NCBI RefSeq assembly: GCF_000368145.1
Contig: NZ_KB849282.1
Location: forward strand, 525,246 to 589,028
Length of the DNA stretch: 63,783 nucleotides
Origin: Acinetobacter guillouiae CIP 63.46
Lineage (GTDB): Bacteria; Pseudomonadota; Gammaproteobacteria; Pseudomonadales; Moraxellaceae
Reading direction: 5' to 3'
Under the pieces are notes generated by a model. That model was given only the letters and a program-made list of their open reading frames with translations. It ran no database searches and was not told the origin of the DNA. Each line of letters starts with the position of its first letter. Position 1 is the stretch's first letter. The position numbers and the translations under genes were made by a program. Shown here piece after piece: positions 1 to 10,255 of this stretch.

Positions 1-76
1 TGGTGGAGACTAACGGAGTCGAACCGTTGACCTCCTGCGTGCAAAGCAGGCGCTCTACCAACTAAGCTAAGTCCCC
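1..76 (-). tRNA. tRNA-Ala (TGC)
   Basis: Complete 76-nt cloverleaf on the minus strand, read as GGGGACTTAG at the 5' end and ending in an encoded CCA. The anticodon loop reads CTTTGCACG, giving anticodon TGC (Ala). The T-arm GGTTCGACTCC is intact. It lies in the 16S-23S spacer after tRNA-Ile, the usual gammaproteobacterial Ile-Ala order. The 23S gene would lie to the left, outside the window. Confidence 0.96.
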
Positions 77-120
77 AGCTTAAGATCTTAATATATCTGC
101 TCTTCTGTGTTCAGTAGACT

Positions 121-197
<77 letters not shown>

Positions 198-210
198 TCA
201 GATACATCAA

Positions 211-235
211 TGAAGAACAACTTGTTGTGGATTCT
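211..235 (-). other. 3' half of the 16S precursor processing stalk
   Basis: The segment starting GAAGAACAACTTG at 211-235 is the inverted repeat of 1919-1941, on the other side of the 16S gene. In the precursor the two would pair over about 20 bp, bringing the 16S ends together. This is the expected layout of an RNase III processing stalk. The pairing is visible in the sequence; cleavage is inferred from the family. Confidence 0.75.
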
Positions 236-256
236 TACCAATCGTCAATCTTTCGT

Positions 257-1796
<1,540 letters not shown>

Positions 1797-1918
1797 AAAT
1801 CATTAGTGACTTAAGGTCACAATTCTGGCTCATCAATGTACTGACAAATTCTCTCAAATAAACTTCGAGTAATTTAAACCAATCAATCAATGATAATATT
1901 TCGATCAATCAATCAGTA

Positions 1919-1941
1919 AAAATCCACACAAGTTGTTCTTC
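1919..1941 (-). other. 5' half of the 16S precursor processing stalk
   Basis: Leader segment of the 16S transcript that is the inverted repeat of 211-235; the shared core is AACAACTTG with a GTGGAT block after it. It lies about 120 nt upstream of the mature 16S 5' end, where an RNase III double-stranded stalk would be expected. Confidence 0.75.
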
Positions 1942-1960
1942 ATATTCTCTTAATGATTAA

Positions 1961-1983
1961 TTTATCACTTCGTCAGTGATAAA
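1961..1983 (-). other. Hairpin in the rRNA leader
   Basis: Perfect 9-bp inverted repeat TTTATCACT / AGTGATAAA around a 5-base loop, between the rRNA promoter and the 16S processing stalk. It may act in antitermination or processing. There is no U-run that would make it a terminator in the direction of transcription. The function is unknown. Confidence 0.45.
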
Positions 1984-2057
1984 TAAGACGCAATAAACAT
2001 TTAACAACTTAACCCTCTAAGCTAAGTTCGTTTGCTGTATCGCGTCGGGATGAGCTC

Positions 2058-2085
2058 ATTATAGGGCAATTTCTTACACACGCAA
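2058..2085 (-). promoter_or_regulatory. rRNA operon promoter
   Basis: On the minus strand: -35 TTGCGT (2080-2085), 16-bp spacer, -10 TATAAT (2058-2063), followed by a GC-rich discriminator (ATCCCGACGCG) typical of stringently controlled stable-RNA promoters. It is about 260 nt upstream of the mature 16S. The interval 2086-2219 beyond it is AT-rich and holds only the tail of the cyclophilin transcript, including the inverted repeat CAGAAATAT / ATATTTCTG (2182-2206). Confidence 0.75.
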
Positions 2086-2219
2086 GTGCTTTTAACTGAT
2101 TGTTTTATTGAGTGTTGTATTTTTATGCACTATTTTGGTTCATTTTTGGGCTTTTTGTCGCGTAAGCTTTTAATATTAAAGCAGAAATATGAACAAAATA
2201 TTTCTGTTTTATTTTTTAA

Positions 2220-2786
2220 CTATTTTTTCACATTTGTTTTTATTGTTTGAATACTGATGATTTTTACAGCTTGTTTAGGTACATCTTGGTGCATACCCAC
2301 TGTTTGTGTTGGTGTCTGTACGATTTTATCGACGATATCCAGTCCTTGTGTCACCTTACCAAATACGGCGTACCCAGGGTTTCCAGCAGACTTATTTAAA
2401 AAGTCGTTATTTGCAACATTAATAAAGAATTGACTGGTTGCAGAGTTTGGCGCATTAGTCCGTGCCATAGCCAAAGTCCCACGAACGTTCTTTAAGCCAT
2501 TGCTAGATTCATTCTGGATCGCTGGTTGAGTAGCCTTCTCTTTCATGTTGCTATCAAAGCCACCGCCTTGAATCATAAAACCAGGGATAACACGATGGAA
2601 AATGGTGCCGTTGTAAAATTGACTATTTACATAGCTCTTAAAATTTTTTACTGATATCGGTGCTTGATCATCATAAAGCTCTATATTGATGTTGCCTAAA
2701 TTGGTTTTAATTTGCATATCTGTATTGGCGAACGCTTGATTCACCAAAACCACTAAAGCAAGACCGATGCCTATTTTTTTGATCAT
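2220..2786 (-). CDS. Periplasmic peptidyl-prolyl cis-trans isomerase (cyclophilin type)
   Basis: A 188-aa cyclophilin expected to speed cis-trans isomerisation of prolyl bonds in periplasmic proteins. The N-terminus is a signal peptide (KK, then a hydrophobic stretch, with cleavage likely after AFA at residue 20). The cyclophilin core FHRVIPGFMIQGG at residues 63-75 carries the catalytic Arg and the Phe/Gln pocket residues, and a SQFFIN motif follows. An in-frame ATG lies 6 codons upstream, but AAGGA sits 7-8 nt before the start chosen here. Single gene, facing the rRNA operon. It resembles PpiA more than the cytoplasmic PpiB because of the leader peptide. Confidence 0.9.
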   Translation of the reverse strand: MIKKIGIGLALVVLVNQAFANTDMQIKTNLGNINIELYDDQAPISVKNFKSYVNSQFYNGTIFHRVIPGFMIQGGGFDSNMKEKATQPAIQNESSNGLKNVRGTLAMARTNAPNSATSQFFINVANNDFLNKSAGNPGYAVFGKVTQGLDIVDKIVQTPTQTVGMHQDVPKQAVKIISIQTIKTNVKK

Positions 2787-3087
2787 TCTCTTTTCCTTAA
2801 ACATTTTAAATTAATAAGCCTCTCATAGTAGTCTGCTTTTATTCTGTTGAAAAATGACATTTAAACACGTTTACCAATACTCAACTGTATTCACGACTAT
2901 ATCTATATAGCTGTCATAAGCCTTACTGGTTGTTGAATATGTTGATGATGCTTTATCAACAAAAGAACTGTATGGATAAATCCGTGTGCTTAGCCTTTAT
3001 AGAACAATTATTGTTATTTGATTATTTTTTAATCAATCACTTTTGTTCCACGTGAAACAAAAGTGACTTGTACAAGTGGATATTATG

Positions 3088-4155
3088 TTATTGCTTATCC
3101 CAGAATTTACGGAACTCTTTACTCATCTCTATAACGTATTTTTTAGCTTTACGTGAAACAGGGGTTAAGTTAATAAATCCGTGGGTTTGATCTTCATAAT
3201 CCTGATAATGAACCTTTACGCCATTTTGACGTAACTTATAAGCATAGATTTTACCTTCATCATGCAAAAGATCATGTCCAGCCGTTACTACAAATGCAGG
3301 AGCAAGTTTCTTTAACTGCCCATTGGTCGGTGAAATGATTGGATCATCCAATGCCATATTAAAACGTGTTGCATAATAGTCGGTCACATAATCAATATCT
3401 GAGCCTGTCAACACCAAGCCATCTTTATAAGCAAAGAAAGATGGATGTCGACTCTTAAAATCAACAGCAGGATAAATCAAGAACTGGGCTTGAGGTGCAA
3501 ACACTGTATTGACTGTGCGTTGTGCAACAACAGCGCTAATATTTCCGCCCGCGCTATCTCCTGCAACCGCAATACGATTTTTGAGAATTTTAAATTGACG
3601 GCGATTTTGATACACCCAAGCCAAAGCATCTTCACAAGATTGAATTAAGTCACGTGGGCCAACCTCAGGTGCGAGTGGATATTCAATACTTAAAACCTGA
3701 ACTTTTGCATGAGCAGCAATTAAGCGACACACTTCATCATGGGTGTCTACACTACCTACCACAAAACCACCGCCATGATAAAATACAATCATTGGCAATT
3801 TTTTATTTGGTGCAGGATGGTAATGGCGTGCATAGACGCTGCCACTTTGTAGCGGAAGACGAATATCTTCAACAAATTGGATATGGGTCGGTTTGTTTAT
3901 AATAGATTGCATTTGTGATTCAAATTGCTTTCTAGAGCGCTCTACATCTGCGCCAATAAAACCCACTTTGCCCTGTTTAAGTTGAGCTGCCATCAAACAT
4001 TTGGTGAAACTATCCAATTGAGGAAACTGGTACGGGTAACCCAATAACTTGGTTAATGACTCTTGAGCGAATGTAGGCAAACGATCTAAAGCCCTACCTG
4101 CCGAACCCTGCCCTTTTTCGACTAAATCATGAATACTACGTTGAAAAGCAACCAT
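3088..4155 (-). CDS. Alpha/beta hydrolase, HSL (hormone-sensitive lipase) type esterase
   Basis: A 355-aa carboxylesterase/lipase-like protein. The HSL-family oxyanion motif HGGG is at residues 127-130 and the nucleophile motif GDSAGG at 199-204 (Ser201). Asp295 in AGHDLLHDEG and His325 in THGF complete a plausible catalytic triad. There is no signal peptide, so it is probably cytoplasmic. About 90 residues precede the fold, as in many HSL-family cap regions. The start has AAGGA about 9 nt upstream. The substrate cannot be read from the sequence; short acyl esters are typical of the family. It appears monocistronic. Confidence 0.88.
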   Translation of the reverse strand: MVAFQRSIHDLVEKGQGSAGRALDRLPTFAQESLTKLLGYPYQFPQLDSFTKCLMAAQLKQGKVGFIGADVERSRKQFESQMQSIINKPTHIQFVEDIRLPLQSGSVYARHYHPAPNKKLPMIVFYHGGGFVVGSVDTHDEVCRLIAAHAKVQVLSIEYPLAPEVGPRDLIQSCEDALAWVYQNRRQFKILKNRIAVAGDSAGGNISAVVAQRTVNTVFAPQAQFLIYPAVDFKSRHPSFFAYKDGLVLTGSDIDYVTDYYATRFNMALDDPIISPTNGQLKKLAPAFVVTAGHDLLHDEGKIYAYKLRQNGVKVHYQDYEDQTHGFINLTPVSRKAKKYVIEMSKEFRKFWDKQ

Positions 4156-4357
4156 TACGATTCTTCCTTAAATGTTCAAATTCTTCATATTGTCTACATG
4201 ATCAGGCATCGACTGACTATAATCTTATACAAGTCTCATCATCGATATACAAATATAATTTTTAAATACGCTAATCTGAGTTAAATGACTTGTCATTGAC
4301 TATTTTGCTATATCTGAATTTTTTTTTGCTATTTTGCTTGTTAAATGGAGACAACTT

Positions 4358-4822
4358 ATGGCTATAAAAGCATTAATTGTTTCATTCATAACATCTATTA
4401 TTGCTGTTGGTTGTGTTGCATTTCCTGAAGATGGTTATGACTCTCGCGGCTATGGGCAACCCGTATATCGAGATTATGGCTATGGACAACGCTATGATCC
4501 AAGATATGACCGAAACAATGATCGCCAACGTTGGGAACGCGAGCGAGCTTATCGTTTACAACAAATGCGCATTGAACAAGAACGGCGCCAAAACAACCGG
4601 GATAAACAACGTTGGCAATATGAACAAGCCAAACGTGATCAAATGAAAAAGCAGCAATGGGAACAACATAGAAAAGATTGGAACAATAAATCAAATCGTG
4701 ACCATCGCTGGGACAATAGACCTGATCAAAAACAGTGGCAACAGCATGATCGTCAAAATCAACAACAGCAACGTGATAAAAGACGTGATGAGCGAAAAAA
4801 CAGAGATCAAAACAAAGATTAA
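4358..4822 (+). CDS. Arg/Gln/Asp-rich small lipoprotein of unknown function
   Basis: A 154-aa protein with a short hydrophobic leader ending in the lipobox-like AVGC, placing the lipidated Cys at residue 19. After it come a Tyr/Gly/Asp-rich stretch (about 22-55) and a long, very hydrophilic region of Arg, Gln, Lys, Asn and Trp with no hydrophobic core, probably extended or helical. GGAG 6-7 nt before this ATG decides the start; an alternative start 8 codons upstream lacks a site. I recognise no catalytic motif. Similar proteins in Acinetobacter are left as hypothetical. A role at the envelope is inferred only from the lipobox. Confidence 0.7.
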   Translation: MAIKALIVSFITSIIAVGCVAFPEDGYDSRGYGQPVYRDYGYGQRYDPRYDRNNDRQRWERERAYRLQQMRIEQERRQNNRDKQRWQYEQAKRDQMKKQQWEQHRKDWNNKSNRDHRWDNRPDQKQWQQHDRQNQQQQRDKRRDERKNRDQNKD

Positions 4823-5192
4823 TCTTCAAGAATTTGGGGCTAACCCAGATTCTTTTGTCTTTTTAGCAAACAATTTATTCATTTATAAAAGCAAAAGTAA
4901 TGATTTTCCTCAGTAATTAATAGCTTCTGACATTTCTTCTTTGCTGAGGAAATTTTGTCATTTGGGTCATTGCGAACCGACTCATTTCAAGTAATGATTT
5001 CAATAACATCAATTCATCATTGAACTCGAACAATTGATTTGGAAAATCGATTGTTCAGAATAGATCATGTTGGGTTTAGCAATAAACGATTTTCTAAACT
5101 AGATACATTTTTGATGTCACAAAGTTCTATTGGTCGAAGCTCTTCGATTCAATTGAACATGAATAATATTGATCATGGAAAGGAAAAAAATA
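4823..5192 (+). other. Intergenic region upstream of the first AdeT-like gene
   Basis: 370 AT-rich bases with no convincing gene. The inverted repeat TTTCCTCAG...CTGAGGAAA spans about 4903-4952 with a long loop. A compact one, TCGAAG-CT-CTTCGA flanked by ATTG / CAAT, lies at about 5130-5155, some 40 nt before the AdeT-like gene, and could be an operator or a leader hairpin. I could not place a promoter with confidence. Confidence 0.4.
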
Positions 5193-6197
5193 ATGAAATG
5201 GTCTAATGCTCTCATTGCTGCTGCGGGTCTTTTGCTTGCAACATCTGTCACTCAAGCAAAACAAGTCATGTGTGTATTTGATTTAGTAGGCAAAAATGGT
5301 GATGTGTTTACCTTAATGAAAGATTATCAACTTGCAGCGAAAAACTGGGGTGCGGATCTGGAATTAAAAGTGAATTCAAATGAATCTGTTATTGCAGAAG
5401 ATTTTAAAGCGGGTAAATGTGATGCTGTCAGTATCACAGGTATGCGTGGCCGCCAATTTAATAGTTTCACCGGTTCTTTAGATGCAATTGGTGCGATTCC
5501 AGATCTCAATCTCGCGGTAAAAGTCATGCAAGGCTTAGCAAATCCAAACTTTGCAAAATACATGACCAGCGGAAAATATGAAGTTGTTGGTGTTATTCCA
5601 GTAGGTGATGCTTTCCTGATGGTCAATGACCGCAATATCAATACCGTTGCAAAAGCAGCGGGTAAAAAAATTGCGGTACTCGACTATGATCAAGCACAAA
5701 AAATTATGGTTCAACAAATTGGTGCTCAAGCAGTTGCCGCGGATGTTACAAATTTTGGCAGTAAATTCAATAATGGTCAGGTTGATATTATTGGTGCACC
5801 TGCAGCGGTATTTAAACCTTTAGAGCTGCATAAGGGTTTAGGGACTAAAGGCGCTATTGTGAATTACCCACTGCTACAAGTCACAGGTAATATCATCATT
5901 CGTCCAGATAAATTCCCTGCTGGCTATGGTCAAAAATCTCGTGATTGGATTAAAACGCAATTGCCTCGTGCAAACACCATCATTGGAAAAATGAAAGCAG
6001 ATATTCCAGCGAAATACTGGATGCAAGTTCCAGATGGTGATAAACCTGGTTATCAAAAACTCATGCGTGAATCTCGTATCAGCTTGACCAAACAAGGCGT
6101 TTATAACAAACAAATGATGAAAATCCTTTGGCAATTCCGTTGTAAAAACGATCCGAAAAACTTTGAATGTGCGCTACAAGATGAGAACTACAAATAA
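5193..6197 (+). CDS. AdeT-like periplasmic solute-binding-type protein, paralogue 1
   Basis: A 334-aa secreted protein with a signal peptide cleaved after about VTQAKQ, then the family motif CVFDLVGKNGD. It is one of four paralogues in this window; the others are at 10.3, 14.7 and 53.6 kb. Conserved features are four Cys (CVFD, KCDA and two near the C-terminus), the RGRQFN region and a GLGTKGA loop. Acinetobacter annotation often calls such proteins AdeT, an RND pump component, but a single signal peptide and no further membrane segments do not fit an RND pump. The fold looks like a periplasmic solute-binding protein. The start at 5193 has AAGGA about 8 nt upstream and matches paralogue lengths; the in-frame ATG at 5169 is too far upstream. 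This is the most divergent copy. Confidence 0.8.
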   Translation: MKWSNALIAAAGLLLATSVTQAKQVMCVFDLVGKNGDVFTLMKDYQLAAKNWGADLELKVNSNESVIAEDFKAGKCDAVSITGMRGRQFNSFTGSLDAIGAIPDLNLAVKVMQGLANPNFAKYMTSGKYEVVGVIPVGDAFLMVNDRNINTVAKAAGKKIAVLDYDQAQKIMVQQIGAQAVAADVTNFGSKFNNGQVDIIGAPAAVFKPLELHKGLGTKGAIVNYPLLQVTGNIIIRPDKFPAGYGQKSRDWIKTQLPRANTIIGKMKADIPAKYWMQVPDGDKPGYQKLMRESRISLTKQGVYNKQMMKILWQFRCKNDPKNFECALQDENYK

Positions 6198-6251
6198 TTC
6201 TAGATTAAATCCGATAAATTTAGTCTGAATTTACTTTAAAGTTCACTCACT

Positions 6252-6288
6252 GACCATATATTGAGTATGTTATACTGAATATATGGTC
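6252..6288 (+). promoter_or_regulatory. Large palindrome upstream of erpA (operator or terminator)
   Basis: A 37-base inverted repeat with 17-bp arms (one mismatch) around GTT. The outer arms are GACCATATATT / AATATATGGTC, and TTTT follows. It ends 38 nt before erpA and begins 54 nt after the AdeT-like gene. It could be a weak AT-rich terminator for the upstream gene, or a dimeric repressor site over the erpA promoter; a TATACT -10-like box lies inside the right arm. Confidence 0.5.
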
Positions 6289-6326
6289 TTTTCATTTAAG
6301 CCATTTGAAATCTGAGGAACAATATC

Positions 6327-6662
6327 ATGACCGCCCAAGCACTTGAGCTGACTGACAATGCTGCAAATAAAGTTCGCCAACTTCGTGATAGCGAAGGTAA
6401 TCAAGATCTGATGTTACGTGTCTATGTAACGGGTGGCGGCTGTTCAGGATTTTCTTATGGTTTTAACTTTGCCGAAAGTATGAATGAAGATGATGCTGAA
6501 TTCATAAATGGTGATGTAAAAATGTTGGTTGACTCGTTGAGTTATCAATATCTCGTCGGTTCTAAAGTTGACTATATTGAAGGCTTAGAAGGTTCACGTT
6601 TTATTGTAGAAAACCCGAATGCAACAACAACTTGTGGTTGTGGTTCATCATTCTCCATTTAA
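6327..6662 (+). CDS. erpA: Iron-sulfur cluster insertion protein ErpA
   Basis: A 111-aa A-type carrier that delivers [4Fe-4S] clusters to target apoproteins in the cytoplasm. The three cluster-binding cysteines of the HesB/IscA family are present: Cys39 in GGGCSGF and Cys103/Cys105 in TTCGCGSS near the C-terminus. The length is normal. GAGGA lies about 8 nt before the ATG. It is a single gene behind a 37-base palindrome and is followed by a terminator, so it is transcribed alone rather than in an isc operon. Confidence 0.95.
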   Translation: MTAQALELTDNAANKVRQLRDSEGNQDLMLRVYVTGGGCSGFSYGFNFAESMNEDDAEFINGDVKMLVDSLSYQYLVGSKVDYIEGLEGSRFIVENPNATTTCGCGSSFSI

Positions 6663-6687
6663 TTCAAAGCATATTTTGAATCAAATC

Positions 6688-6714
6688 ATGCCCTCTTCTT
6701 ATGAGGGCATTTTT
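6688..6714 (+). terminator. erpA terminator
   Basis: Inverted repeat ATGCCCTC / GAGGGCAT followed by TTTT, 26 nt after the erpA stop. It lies between erpA and a convergent hydrolase gene. Confidence 0.85.
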
Positions 6715-6732
6715 ATGGTTAGGACATCAAGG

Positions 6733-7575
6733 TTAAATCGTTTCTAAAATATATTGGCTCAATTGTTTTGCATTCTGCACTGGTATCCAATGCGTCGCAT
6801 CCATCACAATTTCTTTATAAGCTGCTTTTACATAATGATGATTTAAGGCGACGCTTTTAGAACCGATCGCTGAGTCATGTTTGCCCCAAATAAATAAAGT
6901 CGGCACACAAACTGGTTGGGTTAAATTTTTATTTGAACTAAATGGAAGTCCCCGATACCAATTTAATGCAGAACTTAGACGCTTTTCCACCACGATGTCT
7001 TGTTGGAAATCTTCGAGTTGTTTTGCGGTCATTCCTGAATCTTTTAATAAGCCCAGACCCAACTTTGGTAATTTCTCAAATAATAATTCTGGAATTTTGG
7101 GTAATTGGAATAAACCAATATAGTAAGATTTTAACAATTGATTACTGCTTAACATCGAACGCATAAATGCTGCTTTATGCGGTACAGAAATCGTAATCAA
7201 ATGTTTTATTTTTTCAGGATAACGTTGTGCAACATCCCAAGCAACCACTGCCCCCCAATCATGTCCAACTAAATAAACCTGTTGTTGGATCATATCGATT
7301 AAAGCATTTACATCTTCAACCAAAGCAGAACTTCTATAATCACGGCGGTTTTGCGGTTGTGCACCTAAACTATAACCACGTTGATTGACAGCAAAAGTAC
7401 GATAACCGTTTTGATTCAGAATCTCTGCAGTTTCTTGCCAGCTTTTATTGGTTTCAGGAAAACCATGTAACAAGACAAAAGGCTGCCCATCCAAAGGACC
7501 CGAATCTATCACATCAAAGCTAAAACCCTCTCTTTGAAATGATTCTATGCGCTGTTTCTGTATCGCTAAGTTCAT
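6733..7575 (-). CDS. Alpha/beta hydrolase (epoxide hydrolase/dehalogenase-like)
   Basis: A 280-aa cytoplasmic hydrolase. HGFPE at residues 37-41 gives the oxyanion region. The nucleophile elbow GHDWGA has Asp106 rather than Ser, as in soluble epoxide hydrolases and haloalkane dehalogenases. An acidic residue in GKHDSAIG and His in ATHWIP near the C-terminus complete the triad. The length fits this subgroup. No signal peptide. The substrate is unknown; epoxide hydrolase is the closest reading. Single gene, convergent with erpA. Confidence 0.85.
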   Translation of the reverse strand: MNLAIQKQRIESFQREGFSFDVIDSGPLDGQPFVLLHGFPETNKSWQETAEILNQNGYRTFAVNQRGYSLGAQPQNRRDYRSSALVEDVNALIDMIQQQVYLVGHDWGAVVAWDVAQRYPEKIKHLITISVPHKAAFMRSMLSSNQLLKSYYIGLFQLPKIPELLFEKLPKLGLGLLKDSGMTAKQLEDFQQDIVVEKRLSSALNWYRGLPFSSNKNLTQPVCVPTLFIWGKHDSAIGSKSVALNHHYVKAAYKEIVMDATHWIPVQNAKQLSQYILETI

Positions 7576-7767
7576 TGTGATCTCAGTTTTAATTTTTATT
7601 GATAGTGGAAGCTTATGCGCTATTTTTTAACAGCAGTAAAGGACAATCTCAGCGCTAAACAGGTCGATCATTGTTCTACAAAATATCTCACACTGCTATA
7701 CCGCACTTGTTCTTGTGTAAATATTGATTACTAAGGTGTATCACTCACCTTAGCAATCATTTTATTT

Positions 7768-8895
7768 TTAAACTGCTGTAATCGTGCCTAAGATACGATA
7801 GCCTTTTGCCCCCGTAACAGCAGGTAGGTTGCCACTTAACTGTTGGTCAAAGCGCATGGCGAGCCATGCAAATGCAGTTGCCTCTACCCATGTCGGTGCT
7901 AAGCCCAGTGCGGAAGTCGATTGTACAGACCAATTGTGCTTACGTAGACGCCAACGGAGTTGTTCAAGTAGATGTGAGTTATAAGCACCTCCACCGCAAA
8001 CATAGACCTCACCCGTATCTAGAGGTGAACGATAAATAGCTTTCTTGATGGCACGTGTCGTGAGTTTCATCAACGTTGCCTGAATATTTTCAGGGGTATC
8101 TTCTAATTCATCATATTCTAAATCATTGCGCCAATCTAAAATCTGCTCATCTAACCATTCCAAGTTAAAGTCTTCACGCCCTGTACTTTTTGGCGGTTCT
8201 TTAGAGAAGTATTCATTTGCTTGAAGGCGATCTAACAATGAACGTATCGGTTGACCATAAGCTGCCCAATTGCCATTTTCGTCATAAGGTTGCCCAGTAT
8301 AACGATGACACCACGCATCCATAAGAATATTGGCAGGACCTGTATCAAAACCATAAACATTCTGCTCATCACCAGCAGGCAGCATGCTGACATTGGCAAT
8401 CCCCCCTAAATTGAGAATCACTCGATGAATGGTTGAATGTTGGAATAAAGCTTGATGAAACGCTGGAACTAGAGGAGCACCCTGCCCACCTGCCGCCATA
8501 TCACGACGACGAAAATCTGAAATCACAGGAATTTGAGTAATTTCCGTAATAATATTTGGATCACCAATTTGTAAAGTAAACCCGTGTTCTGGACGATGCC
8601 GAATAGTTTGTCCATGACAACCAATCGCTTTAATTTGGCTTTTATCTAAATTATTTTCTTGTATGAGTTGGTTAATGCCATTGCCAATCATGGTTGCAAG
8701 AGCGACATCAGCCTTACCCATTCGATCGATTTCATTATCATCAGGTAAGGTCAATGCCATCAATTCATCGCGTAAATGAGGATCAAAAGCGACTGTAAGC
8801 GTGGCATGGATATGTAAAGGATCAAATGAAGCAGCAACAAAATCGACGCCATCCATGCTGGTTCCAGTCATTACGCCAATATAGATTGTTGTCAT
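7768..8895 (-). CDS. anmK: Anhydro-N-acetylmuramic acid kinase
   Basis: A 375-aa kinase that opens and phosphorylates 1,6-anhydroMurNAc to MurNAc-6-phosphate during recycling of cell-wall fragments in the cytoplasm. The N-terminal phosphate-binding motif GVMTGTSMDGVD is characteristic of AnmK. Further family blocks are GCHGQT, the NLGGIAN loop and GFDTGPAN. The reading frame stays open 45 codons further upstream, but that part would run into the divergent tyrS start region; the ATG at 8895 precedes the conserved MTTIYIG start. It is divergent from tyrS with 82 nt between them. mpl at 39.4 kb acts in the same recycling pathway. Confidence 0.95.
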   Translation of the reverse strand: MTTIYIGVMTGTSMDGVDFVAASFDPLHIHATLTVAFDPHLRDELMALTLPDDNEIDRMGKADVALATMIGNGINQLIQENNLDKSQIKAIGCHGQTIRHRPEHGFTLQIGDPNIITEITQIPVISDFRRRDMAAGGQGAPLVPAFHQALFQHSTIHRVILNLGGIANVSMLPAGDEQNVYGFDTGPANILMDAWCHRYTGQPYDENGNWAAYGQPIRSLLDRLQANEYFSKEPPKSTGREDFNLEWLDEQILDWRNDLEYDELEDTPENIQATLMKLTTRAIKKAIYRSPLDTGEVYVCGGGAYNSHLLEQLRWRLRKHNWSVQSTSALGLAPTWVEATAFAWLAMRFDQQLSGNLPAVTGAKGYRILGTITAV

Positions 8896-8977
8896 GAGAT
8901 ATTCTTCGCCTGCATTATGCTGAAAAAATGTTAGTATATCGCACAAATAGTCTAACTGAAGTATTTGGGTTTTTGTA

Positions 8978-10192
8978 ATGTCAAATTTCCTGCCGGCTGA
9001 AGAACAACTTGCCCTCATTCGCCGAGGCACTCACGAAATTATTTCTGAAGAAGATCTTCTGAAGAAACTAAAAGAAAATCGTCCTTTAAAAATTAAAGCT
9101 GGATTTGATCCAACTGCCCCAGATTTACATTTGGGTCATACTGTTTTAATTAACAAATTAAAAGCGTTTCAAGATCTTGGTCATGATGTCACATTCTTGA
9201 TTGGTGATTATACCGCCATGATTGGTGACCCAACAGGTAAGAGTGCGACTCGTCCACCACTATCGCGTGAACAAGTTTTAGAAAATGCCAAAACATATCA
9301 AGAACAAGTGTTTAAAATTCTTGATCCAAATAAAACCAAAGTTCGTTTTAACTCTGAGTGGTTTGCAACAAAAACCGCTGCTGATTTGATTCAATTGGCT
9401 TCGCAGCAAACTGTTGCGCGTATGCTAGAACGTGATGACTTTACTAAACGCTATAATAGCCATCAACCGATTGCTATTCATGAGTTTTTATATCCTTTGG
9501 TTCAAGGTTACGACTCTATCGCGCTTGAAGCCGATGTTGAGCTTGGTGGTACAGACCAGACCTTTAACTTACTTATGGGACGTACTCTTCAAGGTCGTTA
9601 TGATCAAGAAGCTCAAGTATGTATTACCGTACCGATCCTAGAAGGATTGGATGGCGTCAATAAAATGTCGAAGTCTTTAGGCAACTATATTGGTGTATTT
9701 GATGCCCCTGGCGCAATGTACCAAAAAGTATTGTCTATGCCTGACAGCTTGATTGAACGCTATTTTGAATTACTCAGCTTTAAGTCTATGGACGAAATTG
9801 ACGTTCTTCTCAAAGAAATGGCTGAAGGTCGTAATCCGCAAGACATTAAGAAAATTCTTGCACTTGAGTTGGTTGAACGCTTCCATGGCGCAGAAGCTGC
9901 TGAACATGCACATAAAGGTGCGGGTAACTTAATCACAGAAGGCGAGCTACCTGAAGGTACGCCTGAAGTGACTATTTCTCGTGGTGAATACAATGGAGAA
10001 ATCTCGATTGTATCTATTTTACGTGCCGCAGGCTTAACCAAGAATTCAGCACAATCTAAAGATGCTGTTTCACGTGGAGCCGTAAAAGTAGATTGGGAAG
10101 TTGTGGATGCAAACTTCACTGTGAAAGAAAATGTTACTTTGGTTATTCAGGCAAGTAAAAAAGCCATTGCAAAAGTGACCTTTACCGATTAA
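8978..10192 (+). CDS. tyrS: Tyrosyl-tRNA synthetase
   Basis: A 404-aa class I aminoacyl-tRNA synthetase that charges tRNA-Tyr. The HIGH motif appears as HLGH (residues 51-54) and the second signature as KMSKS (229-233). GGTDQ in the active site and a C-terminal S4-like RNA-binding domain (about 340-404) are present. The length fits the shorter TyrZ-like bacterial form. It is divergent from anmK and followed by a terminator. It is essential unless a second copy exists outside the window. Confidence 0.97.
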   Translation: MSNFLPAEEQLALIRRGTHEIISEEDLLKKLKENRPLKIKAGFDPTAPDLHLGHTVLINKLKAFQDLGHDVTFLIGDYTAMIGDPTGKSATRPPLSREQVLENAKTYQEQVFKILDPNKTKVRFNSEWFATKTAADLIQLASQQTVARMLERDDFTKRYNSHQPIAIHEFLYPLVQGYDSIALEADVELGGTDQTFNLLMGRTLQGRYDQEAQVCITVPILEGLDGVNKMSKSLGNYIGVFDAPGAMYQKVLSMPDSLIERYFELLSFKSMDEIDVLLKEMAEGRNPQDIKKILALELVERFHGAEAAEHAHKGAGNLITEGELPEGTPEVTISRGEYNGEISIVSILRAAGLTKNSAQSKDAVSRGAVKVDWEVVDANFTVKENVTLVIQASKKAIAKVTFTD

Positions 10193-10216
10193 TCCCGTGT
10201 AAGCCAATAAAACCAG

Positions 10217-10244
10217 AAAAGCCATCAACATTGATGGCTTTTTT
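10217..10244. terminator. Bidirectional terminator between tyrS and AdeT-like gene 2
   Basis: Perfect stem AAAAGCCATCA / TGATGGCTTTT with runs of A before and T after, so it can act on both convergent transcripts (tyrS and the gene on the minus strand). Confidence 0.85.
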
Positions 10245-10255
10245 ATTGAATAAAT

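Noticed and set aside
4398-4829. 143-codon minus-strand frame opposite the Arg/Gln-rich lipoprotein gene
   Set aside because: The plus-strand gene has a signal peptide, lipobox and ribosome-binding site; the minus frame has none of these and is an antisense shadow.
8896-9030. N-terminal extension of AnmK by 45 codons
   Set aside because: The extension overlaps the divergent tyrS start and has no similarity to AnmK; the family starts at MTTIYIG.
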